64,000 nucleotides of DNA from Paenibacillus sacheonensis. Its GTDB lineage: Bacteria; Bacillota; Bacilli; Paenibacillales; Paenibacillaceae. The position numbers were made by a program, and so were the translations under genes. The stretch lies in assembly GCF_009909195.1 (NCBI RefSeq), contig NZ_JAAAMU010000006.1, positions 372,001 to 436,000 of the forward strand. The letters are read 5' to 3'. Of the stretch, positions 9,901 through 17,402 are shown piece after piece. The notes under the pieces were generated by a model. It saw nothing but the letters and a program-made list of their open reading frames with translations, ran no database searches and had not been told where the DNA came from. Position 1 is the stretch's first letter; every line of letters starts with the position of its first letter.

Positions 9901-11834
9901 TTAACATCCAACTTGGCATTCTCGAAACCCGCGGGCATTTGAATCTCTGCCGTCTCTCCGTTCAAATCAACGGCATGCGCAGCTGAATCGGCGGTACCCG
10001 TCAGTAAGTAACCCGTATCATTGTCGGCATTATAGAGCTTGGCCAGCAGCTTGATATCGTTGTCGTTTTGAATATAAATCTCAGCTTGACGATTCTCGTC
10101 AAACAAAGTCAGAATCGGCCAGTTGGAAACTTGCTTCTGTTCGTCTAGTACAGAGATAAGCAGGGAATCGTTCTTGCTTGCCTGCGCAGCGTTCACCCTG
10201 AGATGCTTCAGGCCAGAGCTCTTGAGCTGAATTTCCTGATCCTCGCGGGACACGGCCTGATTATATACGACTTCATGCTGTCCGTCCGCCGAGGATCCTA
10301 TGACTTGCAATTCATACGCGCGCCCCTTTAAGAGATTCTGATAAGGGATAATGAAGCTTCCATCATTCGAGACTTTCGATTGATAGTTTAGCGCCCAATA
10401 TGCATCCGTACCGCCGTCGCCGCCATAAGGCCGTTTCTCAAACACATAGGCCTTTGCTTCGGATAGAGGCTGCCCCGATTCATTCTCTGCATGAACGGCC
10501 AGCCCTTTTCCTTCATAAACGGAATTATCTTTAAGAATCACTGTTTGACTCAGGCTAAGCGGCTGTTCCAGACCGGTAACCGTGAAATCGATCGTATAGG
10601 TTCCAGCCGCAAGCGGTTTATCGAATGTATGATCCTCGCAGCACCATCCACGTGAATTTAAATCCGTCTCGTAAACGGACTGGTTCTGGCTATCGGTAAT
10701 TTTCACGTGTGTGCTTGTAAGCTGTTGTGATTCGGAATCTCTATGGTCATAAACATTCTCTAATTGGAAATCGCCATTATTCACGACGACTACGGCGTAT
10801 ATCCCCTTTGTCGAGAGGTCTAAACTCCGAATATTCAGCTTCGGTTCGCCGAAGCGAAGCTCCCTGTCTCCATTCACCTGAAATTCATTAATTGCCCAGG
10901 AAGTGGTATGGTTTCCGTTCTCCCTTTTCTCGATTTGATCCACGTTCAAGGAATAAACGCCTTTAGTCACGACCAAATTATCAATCTCTCCGAAGTAGCC
11001 AAAACCGTCCATGCCCCAAAGATGCGTATTATCCAAACCTTCGGGCAACCGAGTTGTTACAGCTTCGGATACATCCTCCTCATTAAATGCCAAATGGGCA
11101 CCCGAGGTCAGCGCAAAGGTTTTGTGAATCAGATACCCTGTGCGATTCTTCGATCCGGTAAAGCTTAACTTAACGTTACCCGGCTTAGACAAAATCGATA
11201 GGTCTTTGTAATTTGGAATATAAGTCGTTTGATTGTGAGTACCATTCACAACAATTAAATCCGTATTGGTCCAATCCGCGTATGCCGAAAGATCCAACGG
11301 CGCCTCTACCGCATCGTTATCGATCGTCCATACGCTCAGGGCTTGAAATTGCTCGATTGTCATCGTATCGTGATCCACGTAAAGCACAGATTGGTCTGCA
11401 CCATCCTGTGTATAAAGAGCAAGGATCGACACGGTCACTATGGATCCGGAAGGAATTTCTACGTTGCTCAAATTCATTGTGCCATTCACGATTTCTAGAA
11501 ACTCGGTATGCGAACCTTGGCTGGTCTTGTACTCTAATATAGCTTGATTATAGGGACTAATGGCATATCCCTCTATAGCCCCCATTTGTATACCGCCCGT
11601 AGTGTTGCCTGCATTGGCCGCACTGGCCGTATTGTTATCGTTGTCCGCTTGCGACTCCAGCTCTGTATTGTCAGGCAACGGGAGCTCTTGATCCGGCGTT
11701 TCGCTAACGCTCTGCTCTTGGTTGGGCGATTCCTGGTTACTCCCAACTTCAGCTGCAGCGTTTGAACTCATTGGCATTGCCAGCGTAAATAACAAAACAA
11801 AACTAAGTATGCCTGCCTTCCATCTTCCAAACAT
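6906..11834 (-). CDS. giant SLH-domain surface protein
   Basis: A 1642-residue secreted protein. Residues 1-27 form a signal peptide ending in an AMPMSSNAAA-type cleavage region; residues 30-80 are an acidic Gln/Asn/Glu-rich linker. About 1150 residues of beta-rich, Ig-like repeats follow, with several carboxypeptidase-regulatory-like segments (LAVHAENESGQPLSEAKAYV). A Gly/Ser-rich spacer lies at about 1245-1275. Three SLH domains occupy about 1458-1640 (FTDVSESHWAHDAVQEL; FKDVPNTAWYASTVAAA; FKDAADISAWAADSVDYAL). SLH domains bind pyruvylated secondary cell-wall polysaccharide, so the protein is displayed on the surface. The start has GGGGGA eight bases upstream. No catalytic domain is recognisable; an adhesin or matrix role is inference. 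Confidence 0.85.
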   Translation of the reverse strand: MFGRWKAGILSFVLLFTLAMPMSSNAAAEVGSNQESPNQEQSVSETPDQELPLPDNTELESQADNDNNTASAANAGNTTGGIQMGAIEGYAISPYNQAILEYKTSQGSHTEFLEIVNGTMNLSNVEIPSGSIVTVSILALYTQDGADQSVLYVDHDTMTIEQFQALSVWTIDNDAVEAPLDLSAYADWTNTDLIVVNGTHNQTTYIPNYKDLSILSKPGNVKLSFTGSKNRTGYLIHKTFALTSGAHLAFNEEDVSEAVTTRLPEGLDNTHLWGMDGFGYFGEIDNLVVTKGVYSLNVDQIEKRENGNHTTSWAINEFQVNGDRELRFGEPKLNIRSLDLSTKGIYAVVVVNNGDFQLENVYDHRDSESQQLTSTHVKITDSQNQSVYETDLNSRGWCCEDHTFDKPLAAGTYTIDFTVTGLEQPLSLSQTVILKDNSVYEGKGLAVHAENESGQPLSEAKAYVFEKRPYGGDGGTDAYWALNYQSKVSNDGSFIIPYQNLLKGRAYELQVIGSSADGQHEVVYNQAVSREDQEIQLKSSGLKHLRVNAAQASKNDSLLISVLDEQKQVSNWPILTLFDENRQAEIYIQNDNDIKLLAKLYNADNDTGYLLTGTADSAAHAVDLNGETAEIQMPAGFENAKLDVNVGWSASELPAKHYFVSKGLDIVASYFVEADGYRYTFNKSIDQVNRDITLEIGHDFVNRHTDNQLFASGELNRRVYTDYRDELDNTLVGVSYTETAQIADRVNSSNLTFTADYAGRQQVMSVQTSDEGGISYEPTDQPAGSNRTFTEGSIIDYQMHDASNQTIGGVVGTATPVQLYADMPIQEGDYSLRIANQHFPTDVVKLAGQANLSVIPGNETATRIPIALPPGYETGKIEYGDVRLQKLDGTSDYLWITQGRLIIPSYLNLVADQKYVLQMALHLKTLDGERAVYYNQLDLTGEQLLNLQQIDYPASAVTITPEVKDLPVNFQPYNIILEFPTAGIAGSSLMTNTIMNYFTGSKVSLGTIIMKPENFKIDLSGRNISTVYDIRREVHMDAGDGKYTLTDPGMHLVTLAGNKPFTSFSSISPGATSYSYQNYYPFILFNKAYVAPGKQQLLFGTQKTNAEEEPWDLYWMTRSTYDVKADTIIPFTGQVDPASSSLKLTQRNEQDITFLAVNPEFVSGDLILKDLYLGKTGNYDSVPGMVTIRDSQQKKVYESLAYGLYDGGFEVSKAFAAGTYSITYRQPVGPNEEAVVTNSFTVAAHDSGNPSSGGGSPGGGGGGTAVGDPTGDESTKSTTFKPSDIPAPVNGVVTLQIKDSESAVIPASILGGDGVKNELELTGSHGKVSIPPAVLKQLAGLVGNEKLADAQFALTMKPISENDLSDTVHAASGNRVNIAGTVYDFKLTITAKDGQPILLSAFEEPITLTFEVNEDADKHLANIYYIAEDGSIAYEPSQLINGMLVAKVNHFSQYGVLELHMSFTDVSESHWAHDAVQELAAKQIVEGVAPNTFAPGKTITRAEFTTMLVHALGLSVQETSAFKDVPNTAWYASTVAAAYQNHLIQGISAESFAPNKSISREEMAIILANALKLAKAAPETPEHAKAFKDAADISAWAADSVDYALANELIKGDESGLFKPKGMATRAEAAQMIVNLLNQLQS

Positions 11835-12153
11835 TCATTCTGTCCCCCATCGGATTGAAAAATATGTAAAAGTCATACTGAGTATTATAGCACTCTAGTA
11901 GGGATGTTTACGTCGGATTTTGTCGACTGTGCCATATTTTCCCGATGTCATCGGCCGAGAGTCCCATCAAACAATACGTTGACACTATTGTCTGACTTAA
12001 CCATGTGTCCTTGTACATGCTTTTCGTGCCCACTTCCCCCAATAAAGGCGGCTCCTCATATCCGGCATACTAATATTGGGGTTATTGAACCCTTTCACTC
12101 ATGAAAAACGTACAAGAGATAACCAACGTCCTAACCTATCAGGAGGAAAAAAC
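11835..12153 (-). promoter_or_regulatory. intergenic region with likely promoter of the SLH gene
   Basis: The minus strand has a consensus TATAAT at 11889-11884 about 50 bases before the SLH start; the -35 (GTAAAC at 17 bp) is weak, so an activator may be involved. Nothing else is recognisable in these 319 bases apart from the AGGAGG of the following plus-strand gene. Confidence 0.45.
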
Positions 12154-12390
12154 ATGAACTTGACCGCAGATCAACGAAACGTGCTGCTTGCCTTAACCCC
12201 GGAGTGGCTCTCATCCGCACAAATTGCCGAACAGCTTCCCAAAGAATCGGGAAATCGCTTCAGCGTGAATCAGTCGCTGAAAGAGTTAGTAAAGGCCGGT
12301 TTGGCGCAAGGGAATTCCGTTGTATTCGGTCTGTATCGACTAACCGCGGACGGTACGAACCTGAAAGAACAGAAATCGGCCGGGAAGTAG
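12154..12390 (+). CDS. small winged-helix DNA-binding protein
   Basis: A 78-residue protein with an MarR-like winged-helix layout: LLALTPEWLSSAQIAEQLP as the first helices, then NRFSVNQSLKELVKAGLAQ as the recognition helix and wing. The start at 12154 is set by AGGAGG seven bases upstream; a longer in-frame start 78 bases earlier has no ribosome site. It stands alone between the surface-protein promoter and a repeat element, so its targets are unknown. Confidence 0.7.
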   Translation: MNLTADQRNVLLALTPEWLSSAQIAEQLPKESGNRFSVNQSLKELVKAGLAQGNSVVFGLYRLTADGTNLKEQKSAGK

Positions 12391-12434
12391 CCTTGCCGGC
12401 AAACCGATTCCGAAGCACATGTCCTTAAATAAAC

Positions 12435-12465
12435 GAAGGCAGCCGGATGCGTCCGACTGCCTGTT
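12435..12465 (+). terminator. weak intrinsic terminator candidate
   Basis: Hairpin GGCAGCCGGA-TGCG-TCCGACTGCC (one mismatch) about 45 bases behind the winged-helix gene. No strong T tract follows, so function is uncertain. Confidence 0.4.
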
Positions 12466-12604
12466 CGATAAACTGCTTGGTCGATAAAATCAGAAATCCA
12501 AGATCATCAAAAATCGCGGAACGCTATTGGGCTGATGACTGCCGACGCCAGCAAACCAGTATGATCACGCTTGCGAAAATGAACTTAAGCACCGCGCAAC
12601 TAAC

Positions 12605-12810
12605 GGCTAACGCTTGTACAGAGCGTTAATCGCCTCAAAATAGCTAGTTTCTATCGCTAACGCTTGTCAGGGGTCTTATTGCGAGATTTCCCGCGCAAAT
12701 CAGCTCCTACACGTCAAATAACGTCGGTCATAACCGTTAGCATTTATTTAGCCGGATTTTGTTGCAAATAGCGACGCTGACAAGCGTTAGGCGTCAGGCC
12801 GCACTCACGT
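12605..12810 (+). repeat. copy A of a ~225-bp dispersed intergenic repeat
   Basis: Between two convergent genes. It shares, in the same order, the blocks CTAACGnTTGTAC, GCGnTAATCGnCTCAAAAT, GAGATTTCCC, CGCAAATC, CGTCAAATAACGTC, CCGTTAGC, TTTAGCC and GACAAGCGTTAGGC with copies at 30729-30950 and (inverted) 34062-34290. This copy is the most diverged. It has no coding potential; internal CTAACG/CGTTAG words are arranged so that arms can pair. Confidence 0.8.
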
Positions 12811-12827
12811 GTACGCGACTTCGTCGG

Positions 12828-13340
12828 TCACCTGCCGAGCTCATCGGCCGAGGGTCCATACATGCCCGGCACGGGCAGATCGAGAAGCCGCAGATAGATG
12901 CCGAGCTGGGCCCGGTGGTGAACCAAGTGGTTCAATCCGAAGGTACGCAGCGCGACGGCCCGCGGCTGCCGGTGAATGATCTGCGTTCCATTGCGCAGCG
13001 TCCACTCCGCGCCGAGCATCTCCGCACTGCTTTCGGCAAGCATGCTCTGGACCTCGCGAGACCTCACGTCGAACTCTTGAAGAACCGCCGCGGGGCTCTC
13101 CAGTACTTCGCGCCGAGAGGGCACGGACGCCAAATCGAACTCCGCGTTTACGAGTATCGCCGATTGCCAGTAGAGCAGGTTCACGATGTGCGTAGCCAGC
13201 TCGCCCATGCTCATGGACTTCTCGTGCGGTTTCCACGTCATGTGCTCCTGAGGAAGATTCTCCAGCATGCGGCGCGTATTCGCCAACTCCTGCAGCACGT
13301 CTCCGAGGATAAGTTCTTTAACCGTTCCAAGCACTCCCAT
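12828..13340 (-). CDS. DinB-family (YfiT-like four-helix) metal-dependent protein
   Basis: A 170-residue all-alpha protein with the DinB metal site: a histidine in SMGELATHIVNLLYW and the pair in FGLNHLVHHRAQLGIYLRLL near the C-terminus. The family binds a divalent metal and includes thiol transferases (bacillithiol S-transferases) and many uncharacterised members. It overlaps the 3' end of the upstream P-loop kinase gene by 23 bases, so they are co-transcribed. The start is ambiguous between ATG at 13340 and a GTG two codons later; both sit close to GGGATGGGA. The substrate is unknown. Confidence 0.85.
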   Translation of the reverse strand: MGVLGTVKELILGDVLQELANTRRMLENLPQEHMTWKPHEKSMSMGELATHIVNLLYWQSAILVNAEFDLASVPSRREVLESPAAVLQEFDVRSREVQSMLAESSAEMLGAEWTLRNGTQIIHRQPRAVALRTFGLNHLVHHRAQLGIYLRLLDLPVPGMYGPSADELGR

Positions 13341-13836
13341 CCCTTGCGAATTTGGTACTCGCCCTGCCAGTATCCTTTACCCGAATCAGCTTCTCCTTGT
13401 ACCGTTCCAACTTTCCCTCGAAGCCTTCCCTATTTCGCTCAAAGTCGCTTGTCCATCTATACATCATCCGCAGCATTTTCAGGTCCGGCTTATAGTGGCA
13501 CTTCTCGATGCCGAGCTTTTGCTTCAGATAACGCGTCAGAATTCGAATTCTGCGTGTTCGCAACGGAGGATCCAGAAAAATAATCGTATCGGCCATCTGG
13601 TATAGACACTGGTAGGATGCTCGATCGGTTCCTTCGAAGATCCACGCGCCATCGTTATCGATTGCCATGATCTCCTCGACTTGTTCGGCTGCCGTCCGCT
13701 TATGTCGTCCCGTGGACGTCTTGTGATACACGATGGCGTCAAGCTCATACCATGGGACATCCAACGTCTGGGATAACCGTTTGGCAAATGTCGTTTTGCC
13801 GCTGGCTACGATGCCGATGATGAGGACCTTCCTCAT
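13318..13836 (-). CDS. P-loop nucleoside kinase-like protein (FlaR / adenylate-kinase-like)
   Basis: A 172-residue P-loop protein with Walker A GIVASGKTT at residues 8-16, WYELDAIVYHKTSTGRHKR in the region that contacts substrate in the adenylate-kinase-like 'DNA topology modulation' group, and TIIFLDPP as the Walker B-like strand. Length is typical. It is probably a small-molecule phosphotransferase; the historical FlaR name says nothing reliable about function. The last ~20 residues look extended over the start of the overlapping DinB gene. Confidence 0.75.
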   Translation of the reverse strand: MRKVLIIGIVASGKTTFAKRLSQTLDVPWYELDAIVYHKTSTGRHKRTAAEQVEEIMAIDNDGAWIFEGTDRASYQCLYQMADTIIFLDPPLRTRRIRILTRYLKQKLGIEKCHYKPDLKMLRMMYRWTSDFERNREGFEGKLERYKEKLIRVKDTGRASTKFARDGSAWNG

Positions 13837-13897
13837 GCCCCTTGCCCCTCTACTATTGATCTGTGGCGCTTCCGGAACCGATCGCCCCCCCCCTGCA

Positions 13898-14116
13898 TTA
13901 TCGGTCCTCGAGGATAAGGGCCGGCTGCTCTTCTTCTTTCACGTGGACGAAAAAGCCTTTCAACGCGAGCGATGGAGATGTGGACGGATCTTCTCTCAAC
14001 ATAATCGCACCGGATACAACCAACTCTTCGCCTGAGCGAATAAGCCGATTAACCGTTATTTTGGGCGCTTCCTCCTGCGACATGTGCTGCACCGCATTGT
14101 CTGCGAATGGCTGGAT
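13898..14116 (-). pseudogene. continuation of the upstream secreted-protein frame after an in-frame TGA
   Basis: Directly after the TGA that ends the gene at 14117 the same frame stays open for 72 more codons: IQPFADNAVQHMSQEE, then KITVNRLIRSGEELVVSGAI and LALKGFFVHVKEEE. No ribosome site precedes its internal Met codons. The segment reads as the missing half of a beta-sandwich domain whose first strands (GVSVAIRNEGKTSYFIE) lie before the TGA. A TGG-to-TGA change at one Trp would restore a ~225-residue protein. Either a recent nonsense mutation or stop readthrough. Confidence 0.6.
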
Positions 14117-14575
14117 TCATTCAATGAAGTAGGATGTCTTTCCTTCGTTTCTTATGGCAACGGAGACGCCTCGTTCTTGTTCGTTGCCGAGGTCATCCAG
14201 TTGGATATCGCTTAGTTTCAAATCCATTCCGACCTGCAGCAAACCTTTCACGCTCGACACGATGGTACCGTCTTTACGATCCACATCATAGTTGACTGCC
14301 GGCGTATTTAATATGGCGGGATGACCGGCAGCATTCAGATACACCTGCCATACGTGAACGAATCGATTACGGGCGATCGAGAACGCATTGCCCTCCGAAG
14401 TTACGTGATTGAATCGCTCCCATACTTCCGCGCCTTGATAGCCGTCCTTTGCAGCCTGTTCGAGCGCGAATCGTTCGGCTTCTTCTTTGGTTATCGACTT
14501 CTCCTTGCCAGGGAACGCGTTCCAACAAATCAGAAGCAGCGCGAGCGCAAGGCCAAGATGAACGTATTTCCTCAT
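14117..14575 (-). CDS. secreted protein, probably truncated by an in-frame TGA
   Basis: As annotated, 152 residues: an N-terminal signal/anchor (MRKYVHLGLALALLLICW), a PepSY-like region (ITKEEAERFALEQAAKDGY ... NRFVHVWQVYLNAAG ... DVDRKDGTIVS) and the start of a beta-sandwich (LSDIQLDDLGNEQERGVSVA). The product stops abruptly after SYFIE, in mid-domain, and the frame continues for 72 codons beyond the TGA (see 13898-14116). If translated alone the last domain would be incomplete. No function known. Confidence 0.65.
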   Translation of the reverse strand: MRKYVHLGLALALLLICWNAFPGKEKSITKEEAERFALEQAAKDGYQGAEVWERFNHVTSEGNAFSIARNRFVHVWQVYLNAAGHPAILNTPAVNYDVDRKDGTIVSSVKGLLQVGMDLKLSDIQLDDLGNEQERGVSVAIRNEGKTSYFIE

Positions 14576-14715
14576 GGTCGCCTCCCTTCAAATTACACCC
14601 CAAATTTTACCACAACAAATGATTTACAGATGGAAAGGAAGCATTAAATTTCTTCAAAATAAATAGGCTCTGCATCGCATCTTGTGCGACAGGACTTACA
14701 GTACGGATAGTGAAA

Positions 14716-14764
14716 AATGACCAAGACGAAGCCTCCGACCATGCGGCCGGGGGCTTCGTCTTGG
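14716..14764 (-). terminator. intrinsic terminator after the ugpQ-like gene
   Basis: Minus-strand hairpin CAAGACGAAGCC(CCCGG) / GGAGGCTTCGTCTTG with a short loop, followed by GTCATTTTTC. Confidence 0.8.
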
Positions 14765-14799
14765 GTTCCTTAAGGTCCATGTGCATGATGTTTGTATTC

Positions 14800-15561
14800 C
14801 TAAATGCTCGCCGCTTCTCCCCGCGCGATTCGCAGCACCCGGTCCGGATAATTCGTCGTGATCCGCATCCCCGGATAGTCCCGCATCATCCGCGCCAGCG
14901 TATCCGGCTCGTCGACCGTCCAGACGCCGATATCGATGCCGAGCCCCGTCATCTCGTCGAACAACTCGGGCGTCACGAACGCGTAATGCATCGACAAGCA
15001 CGTGGCTCCCGTATAACGAAGCTGCTCCGCGAGCAGCGTCGGCTTGCCGAGGAAGATTAATCCCGTCGCGATGGAAGGGTCGATCTCGTGCGCGCGCTTC
15101 ATGGAATCATGATTGAAGGAGGACAGCACGACTTCCTTCTGCATGCCATGCCGCTGAACGAGCGAGATGATCTTCTCCTCGATGCCCGCGTATTCGTTGG
15201 CCAGCATCTTCAGCTCCACATGCAGCGTGCAGCGGCCCTTCGCAAGCTCCAGCACTTCCTCGAGCGTCGGAATCCGTTCATCCGCGAACGCGGCGGCGAA
15301 CTTACTTCCCGCATCCCATTGGCGGAGCTCCTCCAGCGTATAAGCCGCTACCGGGCCTGAGCCGTTCGTCGTCCGATCCAGCGTATGATCGTGGATAACG
15401 ACGGGCACGCCGTCCTTGGAGAGATGCACGTCAAGCTCGATCATCGCGATATCCGGCTCGCTCAGCGCCAGCTTGAAGGCCGCCATCGTATTTTCGGGCG
15501 CTGCGCCCGAACAGCCGCGGTGCGCGACGATCGTTACCGTTATTTCGTTCCTGTTCTCCAT
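14800..15561 (-). CDS. ugpQ: glycerophosphodiester phosphodiesterase
   Basis: About 253 residues, a complete GDPD TIM barrel. Catalytic motifs are present: VAHRGCSGAAPENT (His-Arg and Glu), IELDVHLSKDG and VVIHDHTLDRTTNGSG. No signal peptide, so it acts in the cytoplasm, splitting imported glycerophosphodiesters into glycerol-3-phosphate and an alcohol. It is the last gene of the transporter operon, four bases after the permease stop if the first ATG (15585) is used. I prefer the ATG at 15561 because GGAG lies five bases before it and the first ATG has no ribosome site. Confidence 0.9.
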   Translation of the reverse strand: MENRNEITVTIVAHRGCSGAAPENTMAAFKLALSEPDIAMIELDVHLSKDGVPVVIHDHTLDRTTNGSGPVAAYTLEELRQWDAGSKFAAAFADERIPTLEEVLELAKGRCTLHVELKMLANEYAGIEEKIISLVQRHGMQKEVVLSSFNHDSMKRAHEIDPSIATGLIFLGKPTLLAEQLRYTGATCLSMHYAFVTPELFDEMTGLGIDIGVWTVDEPDTLARMMRDYPGMRITTNYPDRVLRIARGEAASI

Positions 15562-15589
15562 CATTTCTCCATCATCCCTTCGCATTTCT

Positions 15590-16513
15590 TTATTTGACGC
15601 CGTTGTACACGAACGCTTTGATAATCTGCCGCTGCGACAAGAAGAAGACGATCAGGATCGGCGTGACCAGGATCAGGTTGCCGGCCATCAGGATATTCCA
15701 CGTCGCGACGCCTTCCACTTCCCGAATCTTGGCGATGCCGAGCGGGAGCGTTCTCGCCGTTTCGTTGGTGGTCATGACGAGCGGCCAGAAGTAGTCGTTC
15801 CAGTGGGCGATGAAGCTGAACAAGGCGAAGGTAACCAGCACCGGCTTCACGAGCGGCACCATGATCCGCACGATGATTTTCCATTCTTTCGCCTGATCCA
15901 GCCGGGCCGCTTCGATCAGCTCGTCCGAGATTTGCATGAATGCCTGCCGCAGCAGGAAGATCCCGAAAGCGCTGGACGCGAACGGCAGGATGAGCCCCAG
16001 ATGCGTATTAAGCAGCTTGAACGCGCTCAGCTCCAGGTACACGGGCAGGAAGATCAGCTGCGACGGAATCATGAGCGTCACCATGACGATGCCGAACAGG
16101 AAGCCCGAGCCGACGAACTTGTACCGGGCAAACGCATAAGCGGCCGGAATGATCGTCAGCATCTGCAGGATCAGAATGCCCCCAGCGATGATGATGCTGT
16201 TCCTGAAATATTTCAGGAACGGCCCCGTATTCCAGGCATCCGCGTAATTTTGCCAGACGGGATTGTCCGGAATCCACCTGGGCGGGAAGATCATCGTCTC
16301 CGGCAGCGTCTTGAGCGACGTGGAGAGCATCCAGATAAACGGCAGCGCAAAGACCAGCACCAGCAGAAGCAGGGCGGCGATATTCAATACGCGCAGCAGG
16401 ACGGATATCGCCTGCCTGATCGTCGCTTTGCGGGTACGCGCATGGCTCAGCCGGCTGCCGGCGGCGGCAGTCCCGATCGGGGAGCCGCCGATCGTATTGT
16501 CTACGGTTTTCAA
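15590..16513 (-). CDS. sugar/G3P-type ABC importer permease, UgpE/MalG-like
   Basis: A 307-residue integral membrane protein with six predicted helices and the MalG-type EAA loop (ELIEAARLDQAKEWKIIVRIMVPL). A 40-residue N-terminal extension precedes the first helix. The C-terminus ends QRQIIKAFVYNGVK, typical of the UgpE/MalG group. It pairs with the upstream permease and the UgpC-type ATPase. Context (GlpP, GDPD) suggests the substrate is glycerol-3-phosphate or glycerophosphodiesters rather than a free sugar; the sequence alone does not prove this. Confidence 0.85.
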   Translation of the reverse strand: MKTVDNTIGGSPIGTAAAGSRLSHARTRKATIRQAISVLLRVLNIAALLLLVLVFALPFIWMLSTSLKTLPETMIFPPRWIPDNPVWQNYADAWNTGPFLKYFRNSIIIAGGILILQMLTIIPAAYAFARYKFVGSGFLFGIVMVTLMIPSQLIFLPVYLELSAFKLLNTHLGLILPFASSAFGIFLLRQAFMQISDELIEAARLDQAKEWKIIVRIMVPLVKPVLVTFALFSFIAHWNDYFWPLVMTTNETARTLPLGIAKIREVEGVATWNILMAGNLILVTPILIVFFLSQRQIIKAFVYNGVK

Positions 16514-16528
16514 AAGCTACGCCTCCTC

Positions 16529-17401
16529 TTAACGGTAATGAACGCGCTTCGACAGCAGTTTGAAGTATATGATCGTGAGTACGCCGATAATGAACAGCAG
16601 GATGACGCCGGCCGCGGAGGCATACCCGATCTTGAAGAACCGGAATCCGTTCTCGTAGATGTAATAGACCAGCGTATTCGTCGAATTGACCGGACCGCCC
16701 TGGGTCATGATCGCGATGGTCTCGAACACCTGGAACGAACCGATCATGTTGATAATGACCAGGAAGAAAATCGATGGCGACAGCAGCGGCAGGATCAGCT
16801 TGCGGAACGTCGTCCACGGCTTGGAACGATCCAGCGAGGCCGCTTCGTAGATATCCGGCGGAATGCTCTGCAGCCCCGCGATGAATACCAACGCGTTATA
16901 GCCGAGTCCCTTCCATACGGCCACGATGACCAGCGAGACGAGCGACGTGCTCGGATGGGACAGCCAGGCCAGCTTCCCGAAGCCCGCGAGCCCGATGACC
17001 CAGTTCAGCAGCCCGTATTCGGGGTCCATTAACCAGCTCCAGAGCAGCGAGATGGACACGAGCGAGATGATATGCGGGCTGAAGATCGCGCCTTGCACGA
17101 AGCCGTGGAAGACGCCTTTGCGATTCAGCCACAGCGCGAGCAGCAGCGCGAGTGAAGTCGTCAGCGTCACCGTGAGCAGCGTGTAGATCGTCGTATTGGA
17201 GAGCACCTGCCGGAAGTCCGAATCGGTCAGCAGGTCCTTGAAATTCTGAATGCCGACATAGGCCTTGTCCGGGCTGACGAAGTTCCAGTCGAACAGGCTC
17301 AGGTACATCATGTAGAAGATCGGATAGATGAAGAACAGGGAGAACACGATGATGGCAGGTGCGACCATGCTGTACGGACGGAGCTTTTCCCATACGCTCA
17401 T
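16529..17401 (-). CDS. sugar/G3P-type ABC importer permease, UgpA/MalF-like
   Basis: A 290-residue membrane protein with six helices and the EAA loop IYEAASLDRSKPWTTFRKLILPLLSP. The start ATG at 17401 is one base after the ATPase stop and has GGGGGA seven bases upstream; the TTG fifteen bases earlier has no site. The tight spacing implies translational coupling with the ATPase gene. Partner of the following UgpE-like permease. Confidence 0.85.
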   Translation of the reverse strand: MSVWEKLRPYSMVAPAIIVFSLFFIYPIFYMMYLSLFDWNFVSPDKAYVGIQNFKDLLTDSDFRQVLSNTTIYTLLTVTLTTSLALLLALWLNRKGVFHGFVQGAIFSPHIISLVSISLLWSWLMDPEYGLLNWVIGLAGFGKLAWLSHPSTSLVSLVIVAVWKGLGYNALVFIAGLQSIPPDIYEAASLDRSKPWTTFRKLILPLLSPSIFFLVIINMIGSFQVFETIAIMTQGGPVNSTNTLVYYIYENGFRFFKIGYASAAGVILLFIIGVLTIIYFKLLSKRVHYR

Positions 17402-17402
17402 C

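Noticed and set aside
12759..13583. 274-codon plus-strand frame opposite the DinB and kinase genes
   Set aside because: Antisense to two well-supported genes; composition dominated by Arg, His and Leu.
15416..17032. 538-codon plus-strand open frame opposite the permease genes
   Set aside because: Charged, Arg/Asp/Gln-dominated antisense translation of two clear permeases; a GC-bias artefact.
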